Positions 55,160 to 64,000 of a stretch of DNA of 64,000 bases are shown here, piece by piece (position 1 is the stretch's first letter; the number at the start of each line of letters is the position of its first letter). The notes beneath the pieces are model-generated. The model worked only from the letters and a program-made list of their open reading frames with translations, made no database searches and was not told where the DNA came from. The stretch comes from Leucaena leucocephala. Lineage: Eukaryota; Streptophyta; Magnoliopsida; Fabales; Fabaceae. The stretch lies in contig CM073518.1 in NCBI GenBank assembly GCA_037074615.1, positions 7,688,001 to 7,752,000 on the forward strand, given 5' to 3'. A program made the position numbers and the translations under genes.

Positions 55160-56400
55160 TACTGAAAAATAAAGAGATTAATCGATTAATTATCATTAAT
55201 AGATTAATGTAGAAAAACATGTATATTTGAGTTGTTTTATCAATAATCATCTTCTCCCTTTGCTATTCCTTCACTCTTTTGTTTAGACGATCAAGAGTTT
55301 GATTAATTCCTTGATTCTTGAACTTGATTAGTCGAATTCATAATCAAATGATTCCTTCTTCTTCCAATGCCTTCTTCATAGTTCCTCCATATTAATCAAA
55401 TCCAAATTTGATTAATTATGATTAATTGAATTGGAGTTCAATTAATGCTCAATTTTCACACTGAACCAATTACCCAATCTATTAATGTTTCCATATTTTG
55501 TGCTTAAACTGAACTGGAATCTTGGCTTCTGATCTTAATCCTGTAATCACTTCATTTAATTAAATTGTTAGTAGATAAAGACTTGATATATGAAGTGAGG
55601 ATTGATGCAATAGATTTAAGATCGGAGATAACAGAAAACAAAGCATCACATCGTTCAGCATTTTCAACATAAATTGATAAGTTAAGTTTCTCTAAAGATT
55701 TTCCAATGAATAATAATGAGAAATAGAAATAAACTTTGGGTTTGGATCAAACATATATAGTTCAAAGAAAGATGCAATTAGTTTCAACGTAAACAGAGAA
55801 GTATTATTGAAATATATGGAGTTAATCGAACAAATAATCGATTAATGTAAGTTAATCGAATACCTAGTCGATTAATGTCTCTGAAGGAATTGATACATAA
55901 ATGTTTTCAATACACATTAATCGAACAATTAATCCATTAATGTAAAGTAATTGATTAATTAATCGATTAATGAATTTAGATTTGAATTTCATAAAATGAT
56001 TCTCTACTGATTAATCGAACAGTTAATGGATTAATATAAATTAATCGATTATAGATTTATTTATTCAAAGGAAAAGCTGTTCTCAATAGATTAATCGAAT
56101 AACTAATCAATTAATTATCATTAATCGAATACCTAATCGATTAATTGACTTATCTTTTTAATTTCAGAAAGTAACTTCAATACATTAATTGAACAGTCAA
56201 TCGATTAATGGTCACTCATTAATCGAACAACTAATTGATTAATTGACTTTCTTTTCATTTCCAGAGAGCGACTTCATTATATTAATCAAACAGTTAATCC
56301 ATTAATATAGATTAATCAATTAACTAATTGATTGATTAACTCAGGAGACACTAGTTTAATAAATTAATCTAACAGTTAATGGATTAATTCAAACAACTTT
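55160..56400. repeat. TTAATCGATTAA palindrome array in LTR family II
   Basis: Full or near copies of TTAATCGATTAA and the half-sites TTAATCGAA and CGATTAATG occur many times, densest at 55810-56400. They often come as pairs, such as TTAATCGAATACCTAGTCGA followed by TTAATG, which can fold into an 8-bp stem. Full palindromes alternate with half-sites, as in family I. Confidence 0.9.
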
Positions 56401-56891
56401 AAATAAAGACTACTTAGTTTGGCATAATCAAAACATGTATTCTAATAAAACTATTTTCCAAAACATTATCAAATAACATTGACAACCAATCTTCAAATCA
56501 TCATTTGTCAAACACAATATAAATACCATCAATCAAACTTGGCATAGACAATATTTGCCATCATCAAACTAAAACATCTTTTAGTATCTTTAAAACAGAC
56601 TTGGCATATATTTAACAATTTTGACATCATCAAAATATATAATTAATCAATCTTGTATTAAAAATAGTTTGTACAAGAAATTGAATCAAATGCTGCTTTA
56701 AATAAATCAAGTGTGAATGCAGTAACTGAACTTTAAACTTATTGTGACAAGCTTCATTTTATCCCCTATTTGTTAAAGCTTTAAAATCATTTTCTCAAAG
56801 GTATTATAGAACCATTAAAGACTTCATTTAACATTTTAACAATACTAAAAACTCTTTGCCATTTGTCATCATCAAAACATACTTTCCAACA

Positions 56892-58015
56892 ATCTCTCCC
56901 TTTTTTATGATTGAAAAATAATATCTTTCATGCCTGATTTCTCTCCCTATTTGTCATCAGCAAAAAGTTTGAAGGATATCAAATGTAAGATTCAGTACTC
57001 TTTCTTTGACGGGTAATATATTATCCTTTCACTTAAAGTGATGCAAATATAAGAGATAAAGTAAGGCATGAGGAATATGAGTAAAAATGGCATGACGCAA
57101 TGTCTAAAAAAATAAAGAGGTTGAGAGATGCTCATTTGATTTTGGCTGGATGTTGTATTGATTTTTGAAATCCTGTGCCTTCCTCTCTTGCTTCTTTTGA
57201 ACTTTAACTCTCTACTGCACAGATCTGATTCTTGTTTGCATAAATTAGTTCTTTGCACTGAGTTGGGTTTTCTTGGATTGTTCAGATTCCAAGTGTAAGT
57301 GACTTTTGCAACTTTATATTTTAGGTGCCAAATGTTAGCGACATTTCAAGTATGTGGACTAAAAGCTACCTTAGACACCAAATATTATTTGTCAACTTGC
57401 AGCTCTGGCACTAAACCTTTGCAGCTTTGAATGCCTTCTTGATATTTCCTCCTTTTGAACATGTGGCTACATATCAGAGTATCCTTGTAGCTTTTTAATT
57501 CTCCTATAATGATTTCAAAATATTTCTTGCACGGAGAATGGTTAGCATCTCCAAGACACCTTTCAAACTAAGATATTTTCTAGTTTAATCATGGAAGATA
57601 TCGTATGAATAACTCATCATCAAAACATAATGAATTGATAGTGAATGATATGAGTTATATTAGGAGATGAGATTTATGAGATAAGATACACATGTGAATG
57701 TGAAGCTCCCCTTAATCAATGCAAGATATGAAAGAAATATTATAATAGAGTTGAGAGCTTCCCCTTAATTGTACAGTTGGCTAAAGTTTTGAAGAAGACA
57801 GACTTTGTTTGCTTCTAATCCTATAATCAAATGAGTTTCTTTGGTACTCAATACTTATTGAGTCCAAGGGGTTAGATAGATCAATTTTATTAGTACCAAA
57901 TGTTGGTGACAGATTATGGTACCTTTTAAGTAAATCATTTGCTCTGAAATTCTTTTGAATATAATAAAATGATAAAATCTTTGAAGAATAAATTCTATTT
58001 ATGAAATGTAAAATT
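56892..58015 (-). mobile_element. Internal end of the family II retroelement
   Basis: On the minus strand this lies before the 3' LTR and ends in the polypurine tract at about 56892-56907. A second purine-rich string, AAATAGGGAGAGAAATC, lies at about 56937-56953. The rest has no recognisable gag or pol. The frame at 56992-57258 is unrecognised. The element is cut at about 58016 by the CACTA-like element. Confidence 0.5.
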
Positions 58016-58025
58016 CACGGCTGGA

Positions 58026-58420
58026 AAAAAGGATTTCTACACTGGTTTAAAATGGCATTCTACATAGTACATACAACTGGTGTAGAAACGGACCGTGTAA
58101 AAAGTGATACATTTTATACCGGTCACAAGACCGGTGTAGAATGTATCCTTTTTTACATCGGTCTACATTTTAAAGCGGTTCACATTTACATCCGGTGTAT
58201 TATTTTATAACATCTACACCGGTTGAATATTGGGACGGTGTAGATTATTCAAATTTTAACACCGGTTGAATATTGGGACGGTGTAGATTATTCAAATGTT
58301 AACACTAGTTGTATATATGTCGGATGTAGATGTTATTAAATTTATATTATTATATATATTCTTTCTACATCGGTAGGTATATACTTCCGATGTAGATGTT
58401 ATTAAATTTATATTTAATAT
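58026..58420. repeat. CACTA subterminal repeats, left cluster
   Basis: Many direct and inverted copies of TACACCGGT / ACCGGTGTAGA occur. They include a 52-bp unit (ACACCGGTTGAATATTGGGA and its GGTGTAGATTATTCAAA tail) present twice at about 58210-58305, and TTCCGATGTAGATGTTATTA-type pairs. In En/Spm such motifs bind TnpA. Confidence 0.85.
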
Positions 58421-58584
58421 ATTTCGTTGGCCTGAAGCTTCATAAATAAACTGCCCAAAAATGCCAGAGACATATATAATTCAATTGCTCATTATATTAT
58501 TCATTTAATAAAATTCAATACAAAAAGGCTACAATTTGAATAGAAAATTAGAAAAAGGTATTCAGTGAAAGACAAATATATATA

Positions 58585-60983
58585 CTATTGAGAAGGAAGG
58601 AATTGAACAAAAAACTCTGCCCACCGATTATGCAGGTCCTCAATATCTTGTTCAGGAAATGGATTAGGTTGATCAAATATATAAAATATGAAATCAAAAT
58701 CAAAGAAATTAAGGCATTACTAATATAGATTAGATTGACAATTAAGAAATATGAAATAATTAAAAATACAATTTTACCTCATTAGTTAGGTCAATCCTAT
58801 TTGACAAGATAATATTGACCATGTGTCTAACTATATAGAAGCCGCACAAGTTGCTTTCTCTGGGTTGCCTTCGACTCTGTAATATTAACAAGATAAAAAT
58901 TATTTCTCAACATCAAAACGGGGAACCTAGCTAGTACCTAATATATACTTTTATTACTTTTTGTGTGATCCATTCAGGGTCCCTCACCAAGTTAGCGTGC
59001 TTAAGGCCCTTTGCAACTGCGAACGTCCTCATAGCCCTATGACCAAGGTTATAAAGTTAGTAACCCATTTATCACAAAGATCATAGTGTATAGAAGAAAA
59101 CTCACGTACGTGTTCATGATCTTCTTAACATCAACCGATGGCTTGTAATGGAGGGAGCATAAGAAGAAAACTTTATAACTATGCTTACAGAGGATGACTA
59201 ATTGCCAATGATTACTGTAAAGATTAATCAAAAGAGAATGAGTATTATAATTAAGTAAATACAAAACTAGTATGAAATAAAATGAAATGTTATTATTCTT
59301 ACTCCTGCATATATGGTGCGAAGAAACAATCAATATCGGTTTCACCGAGCCTCCTTGAAATGTATGCAAGCCTCAAAGATTGAGAGGTCCCTTTGGCATA
59401 AATTTGATATGGGCATAGGAATTCGAACTTTTTTTGTTTGCCCTTGGAGGAAACCAACTCAGCTTGCATGTACCTACAGGTAATGCAGACATTAGTTGTA
59501 AGACTTGAACTTGGTTATTACATATATTTACATTTAAATTATACTTACATCAAAAATACTTGGATGCAGCCGGTGGTCAGTTCTTCCTTGGGAGTGATCA
59601 GATATTTGACATCCGCATGGTCAAGGAAGGCCGGTGCCCCCATGTCTCCCACAACTGAATCCATAGGCAACGCGTCCACATGGAATATTTTGTCATATGC
59701 CAATAGGATCATACGTTGCATGGCATTCAAAGTGGGAGGGGTGGGAAGTTGGCTGGGGGATGAGGCGATGTGATTCGAAACAAGATGCTTTGGCCATAAT
59801 ATGAAAGTCCCTTTTGCTTGGCTCACTGTCTTCACCTCATCAGTGGGAATTGGGACAAGAGCATCTCCAATTAGCATGTCTTCAACTATCACCCTTAATT
59901 GATCGTCCTAAATTTGGATGTGGTGAACAGTTTCCCCTAGGCTATGGATGGAGCCATGTGCCACTAAGCGTCTAAGAGGATCCTCCACATATAGATCACA
60001 ATGTGTTATATCCTCTGACAGCGGCAAGCAACAACTCCCCTTAGTGCTTGGATGGGCTGCAATTGAGGGCGTGAGGGGATCAGTTGGCTCTTGCTGCCTT
60101 GATGTCATCATGGATAACATTATCGCTTGTAAATGTTCCGCTCTTTCGGAGAGGGGGGTCAACAAGAACACTAGGATCCGACCCAGCATTTTCTTCTAGC
60201 CTCTTCCTCTTGGCCCTTAACAACTTTCTTTCTGCCTTCGCATAACCCCCTCGAGACATTGTGTGGGGGCAATCATTCTTGAGGGCGTATTCAATCGCTT
60301 TTGCCCTTTTTTCCTACAAGACATGAAGTAGTTAAAATCAATACATATGATATTCTGATATGTTTTCTGCCAACATATACAAAAGGATACACTCACCATT
60401 ACTGCTGGCATGGCCCGAATCCTAACAAATTCTTCCCAAGCAGCTTCGTCAATGAATTGATACTTGCTGCATGGAGAAGGTTGAGGATGACCACTTCTGT
60501 CTCCATGCACATACTGACGAGCTAGTTGTGTCTTGAATGCCCTCCAATGCTCAGCACAATAAGACAACGTCTTCTTCTTTAAGACCTCATTGTTGGGAAC
60601 ATCGTAAGTGAGCTGCAATGATTGCCATTGAAAGCAGAGTAATCAACAAACAGTTGTGTATTTGGTATTGTTCTGCATGCAATATTAGATAGTTCCTATA
60701 CCCGGATAGTGTCCCAAATTTGATTCTTCACGCGATCATCCACAGCATCCCAAGTCAAATAGGTGATGCTAGGCTTGTTGCGTGCTAGGAGGCTGACAAA
60801 ACTTACGTACTTTGCCCTGTGCTCACCAGTTGGGTTCCAGTTTCTGTCAAACTCTATCAGAAGCAGTTTCCCATCTTTCCTGTCCTTCGTAATATCTTTC
60901 AAATGAGTCGCACTTCTGCCCTTCCTTTGCGTAGTATCGCTTGGAGCATCGCTAGCCTCAATCTGAGTAACTATATCCCCCAT
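58585..60983 (-). pseudogene. CACTA TnpA-like protein with C-terminal Ulp1 cysteine-protease domain, mildly decayed
   Basis: The modelled exons are 60702-60983, 60397-60612, 60313 to about 59549 (interrupted), 59303-59473, 59110-59214, 58958-59036, 58778-58876 and a last one ending TAG at 58585-58587. The first two encode the plant En/Spm TnpA-type region (GKLLLIEFDRNWNPTGEH, LSYCAEHWRAFKTQL). The third has an internal frameshift (about 60100-60180) and an in-frame TAG at about 59920, before DDQLRVIVEDMLIGDALVPI. The last exons form an Ulp1-like domain with His in NHWQLVIL, an Asp in SVDVKK and Cys in NLCGFYIVRHM. A usable acceptor for the final exon (IFDQPNPFPEQDIED...) is not seen. The protease exons themselves are clean. 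TnpA binds the subterminal repeats; the protease role is unknown. Confidence 0.8.
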
Positions 60984-61359
60984 ATTCCTATGTACGCAAT
61001 AACAACATCAAAAACATTGTAAACAGACTTAACCCTTTTTCCTTCAACCTGTCAGAGTACACAAAACTTGTTCCTTTAGTAGTTATAAATGGAAAGATGT
61101 GCAAGCATTTATCAGAAAAAATAGAAAATCTAGATTAAACGAACATATATTAAAACGGCGAAGCACGTACACACGGGAAAATAAGTGTAGAGAACACGTA
61201 CAAGGAATAGCAGAACAAGAGAGACAACAGAGAAGAACGATTGAGCACGAAGAAGCCTCACAAAAATTACAGAGCACGATGAGCGGAGATATGACAGAGT
61301 ACGTGAGAAATGAGAATGATGGTCATGCCAAGGGGCGGGCTTAAAAAATGAATATAAAC

Positions 61360-61575
61360 ATTTTACACCGGATATAAATTATTCTAACCCGGACTACAAT
61401 ATAACCGATGTAAAATTGATACATTTTACACCGGATAAAGTATAAAATCGGTGTAAAAAATAACACCGTCTAAAATATAACACTGGATAAAGTATAAACC
61501 GGTGTAAAATCGAACTATAATTTATTTACCAAATTGTCAGTAGTAGACTTTTTACACTGGATAGCACTTAAGATC
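61360..61575. repeat. CACTA subterminal repeats, right cluster
   Basis: Repeated TTTTACACCGG, GATAAAGTATAAA(A/C)CGGTGTAAAA and related motifs match the left cluster. The cluster sits 170 bp past the TNP2 tail stop and just upstream of the TnpA/Ulp1 gene, so it also spans that gene's likely promoter. The frame at 61099-61344 next to it is K/R/E-rich and most likely the gene's 5' leader read on the wrong strand. Confidence 0.85.
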
Positions 61576-61765
61576 GGTTTTAATTTTGTAGTTATTTTTT
61601 AAAACTCCATCATCATATATATCATCCCATCCCTTCTCGTCACAACATTATTATCAGAACAAGAATCAGTCTCTGTTATTATTACATCAAAATCATATAT
61701 GCAATCATAACAAGAAACTTAATATTGCATGTTTAGACTATATCAAAAACAAGAAACACAGAAAT

Positions 61766-63030
61766 CAATCAGAATCCACTTCTTCTTCATTTAATTTTGG
61801 TAAACCTACTAAAAAAAGGGATCTCACAAATAGAATCATCATTGTCAACAACCCTTTTTCCTTGGAGCGCGATAGACCATCTTTCATTTTGAGGATCAGT
61901 GATATAGAACACTTGCTTTGCTTGGTCTTCCATAATGAAAGGCTCATCCCCAAAACTTGTATTATTCAAATCAACTAGTGTAAATCCTACCCGATCCACC
62001 ATAACACCGTTGTTTACATTAGCCCACTTGCATTTGAACACGGGAACTTTGAATTTGGAGTAGTCCACCTCCCAAATCTCTTCAACAACGCCATAATAAG
62101 GGATGGCTGATAATGTAGGATTGTTGTCTTTTGAACTAGAGAAATGCATAGCTTCAGCTACTAACATAACACCATTGTTTTGCACGCTACTTCTATCATC
62201 TAAGGACTTCGTATAAAAGGAATACCTGTTGATATCAAATGAATTCCAACAGATCATATTATGTTCAGGACCACATGCCAACCATCTAACTATATCAGAA
62301 ACATAATCCTCATTTTCAACCTCCAGTTTGAACCAATGTGCAAAAGATTTGTTATGTTCTCTAATCAGCCTTTGCTCTATCATCCTATTATTTTTTTTTA
62401 GACAAGATCTTTATGAACAGAAATATAGTCTTGAACTTCATCAATGTTATTCAAGATGTGTAAGTGTATTTGCTGCAATTCATCAATGCCAACACTCCTC
62501 ACCGATATTCCGCGTTAACCCCCTGTTTGGCACGGGGTTTACGGAGACCAGTAAGTCTTACTTTAGACAGGTATTGTTGACAAAAATCCATAGCTTCTTC
62601 GGCAACATATGTTTGAACAATGGATGCTTCGAGCTGATTTGGATTCTTCATATACCCTTTAAGGATTTTCATGTATCTTTCAAATGGGTACATCTATCAT
62701 AAGTATACAGGGCCACACAGTTTTATCTCTCGTACTAGATGAACGATGAGGTGTATCATGATGTCAAAAAAGGCAGGAAGAAACTGTTTTTCAACCTGGC
62801 ACAAAATAACATAACCCTTGTGCTCTAATTCCTCCAACTTTTCAGTCTCAAACACTTTGCCACATATAGCATTAAAGAAGAAGTAAAGTCGGGTTACAAT
62901 GTGTCTCAAATCATCTTGAAGGATTCCTCGAATAGCCACTGGGAGTAATTGTTGCATCAATACATGACAATCATGAGACTTTTGGCCTACTAATTTCAAA
63001 TCTTTCATGGACACAATCCTCTTAAGATTA
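61766..63030 (-). pseudogene. C-terminal remnant of a CACTA TNP2 transposase
   Basis: The minus strand begins abruptly near 63030 and reads SSNLKRIVSMKDLKLVGQKS, HDCHVLMQQLLPVAIRG and onward to GYVILCQVEKQFLPAFFDIM. This is the DUF4218 part of TNP2, continued after a break at 62693 (MYPFERYMKILKGYMKNPNQ). After further shifts (62400-62500) the DUF4216 part runs from 62383 (MIEQRLIREHNKSFAHWF to CKWANVNNGV and beyond). Near 61815 a 7-base A run on the plus strand shifts the frame, and the true tail VGLPKLNEEEVDSD ends at 61766. The catalytic transposase core that should lie upstream is absent. It is non-functional. Confidence 0.85.
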
Positions 63031-64000
63031 GATGAGTGCCATCAAAATTGAGTGAATTGCACCCTAGTAATGGAGTATAAGGCATAACCCTATCGTTCTT
63101 CTTAAGGAGCCTTTCTAAAGGAATCCTAGCAAATTGGATGTCAAATTCAACGGTAAACCTGAGTAAAGAGTAAATGGTTTTATGGTTTTGTGGGTGCAGT
63201 AAAATAAAGATGCAGTAAAATAGATGTTTTTGTGTTTTTGTTTAAGATGGAAAATGGTTGGTTTGTGAAAGTAGTATATGATGATAGGCTCTTGATGATG
63301 AAAAATATCTATCCTTTCTCTCAATGTATACGGATTTTGAAATCACTAAGTCTTGAATTAAACCTCAATCGATCGATTGAGTCCAGAGCCCTAATATTCT
63401 TTAAACTCCTTTGATCAAAGCTAGTTTAAAGACTATTATTGAACTGCTAAGGATCACTTAGTGTGTAATTTAAAACAGATGGAGGAATGCCCTCGAATGA
63501 ATGTCGATCGACTAACCCTAGAATTCAAGCAATCGAATCAATTAGCAACGATCGTTGACAACCGTTCAACTAGCTTAAACTCAAAACTGAAATATTGTAT
63601 TTAAACCAGCATTGAAAACATCCAAAGTAAATTACAATTGTCTAATATGAGAATAATCAATCGATATTCAAAACTTGTTCATATGATGAAAACCCCTAAA
63701 TCTAGCAGCAATCATAATATGCCAAGATGCAAATTAGAACAGAAGAAACTCCCCGTTTTAGTCCGTGAGCTCAAGATAATAGATCCATCACCAAGAGAAT
63801 AAAGGTCTAGCCTCTCATAACTTCTTCTCCACTGCAATCGCTGTTCAGATGTGATGCCATGAAGAAACGATGAAGAGATAAAGGTGAATGGTGTAGAACG
63901 ATGGAATATTAGTAGAAAGTGTGTGGAGAGCGCTCGAGTACTTCTTCTTAGCCTAATCAGGTCCAAAAATCAGCCTCCTCCTTGACGGCAGCCTCCCTCT
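63031..64000. other. Unidentified sequence replacing the TNP2 core
   Basis: No TNP2 sequence continues here. Immediately next to the break, a minus-strand frame at about 63016-63120 (ARIPLERLLKKNDRVMPYTP...) is open for about 35 codons and unrecognised. Farther right there are several CGATCGATTGAG- and GTCGATCGAC-like strings. A minus-strand frame at 63712-63966 has no known domain. It is probably part of an LTR element reaching beyond the window. Confidence 0.35.

Larger units (their letters stand above)
51985..56891 (-). mobile_element. 3' LTR, palindrome family II, split by a nested element
   Basis: On the minus strand the LTR starts TGTTGGAAAGTATGTTTTG at 56891, after the polypurine tract AAAAAAGGGAGAGAT. 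It ends CAGTCTATCCTAACA at 51985. Subtracting the insertion at 52640-54527 and its 5-bp duplication leaves about 3.0 kb. The part near the start is crowded with TTAATCGATTAA palindromes. The distal part (52.15-52.55 kb) has ACATCCAGTCCTCAGC and other strings shared in layout with 7.3-7.6 kb of family I. The start TTTTGATGATGACAAAT is also common to both families, so they are relatives. Confidence 0.75.
58016..61593 (-). mobile_element. CACTA (En/Spm)-like element carrying a TnpA/Ulp1 gene
   Basis: Subterminal repeat clusters with ACCGGTGTA-type motifs lie at both ends (58026-58420 and 61360-61575). The left terminus reads CACGGCTGGAAAAAAGG and the right, inverted, AACTACAAAATTAAAACCG, each close to the CACTA terminal consensus but altered. 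ATT flanks both sides (58013-58015, 61594-61596), in line with a 3-bp duplication. Inside is one minus-strand gene with TnpA-like and Ulp1-type parts. The ends are proposals, since the two termini agree only weakly with each other. Confidence 0.6.

Noticed and set aside
55800..56400. Palindrome array considered as a CRISPR-like array
   Set aside because: The units vary, spacers are not of constant length, there are no cas genes and the context is a plant LTR.
59438..59773. 111-codon plus-strand frame, and others at 59948-60199 and 60301-60525
   Set aside because: They are antisense to the TnpA/Ulp1 exons, which have clear family motifs and splice sites on the minus strand.

Overview
This window is AT-rich nuclear DNA from a flowering plant, probably a eudicot. 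The evidence is spliced genes with plant-only architectures (a WIP-type KASH protein and an ARID-HMG protein), a tRNA-derived SINE, and plant-type PIF/Harbinger, CACTA, Mutator-MITE, Copia and long-LTR elements. I could not identify the species. No rRNA gene, tRNA gene or CRISPR array is visible, and most of the sequence is transposon-derived.

Two host genes can be modelled from start to stop. A WPP-domain-interacting (WIP) outer-nuclear-envelope protein lies at 19130-22159 (+, 2 exons, 594 aa). An ARID plus HMG-box chromatin protein lies at 40804-48262 (-, 6 exons, 321 aa). A third gene enters from the left edge with only its last exon (47-175).

Region by region: 1.6-1.8 kb holds a SINE with a 17-bp target duplication. 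From 3.5 to 10.6 kb there are three copies, in both orientations, of an LTR family packed with TTATCGATAA-type palindromes. From 10.6 to 18.1 kb there are decayed retroelements, a PIF-like MITE and a 2-kb non-autonomous element. The WIP gene carries a Mutator-type MITE in its intron. From 25 to 31.6 kb there are four further MITEs of one family and a 2-kb element that contains a PP2C-like gene fragment. A PIF/Harbinger element at 33.7-38.45 kb has both its genes (nuclease and Myb/SANT-like) in decayed form and also holds fragments resembling a kinesin-light-chain-related gene and a bHLH121-type gene. A 99-bp minisatellite lies at 40 kb, next to the ARID-HMG gene, whose introns hold a LINE fragment and a rearranged Copia remnant. 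A 1-kb inverted pair of MITE copies sits just upstream of its start codon. From 52 to 56.9 kb there is a 3-kb LTR with TTAATCGATTAA palindromes, split by a nested 1.9-kb LTR that has GGTCGCGACC palindromes. From 58.0 to 61.6 kb there is a CACTA-like element with a TnpA/Ulp1-protease gene, followed by a broken TNP2 transposase tail.

Two points deserve most attention. First, three LTR families each carry an array of a different CG-centred palindromic word, often arranged as hairpins. Second, small host-gene fragments lie inside PIF-like elements. The host genes do not form a pathway: one protein tethers the nuclear envelope and the other binds DNA in the nucleus.
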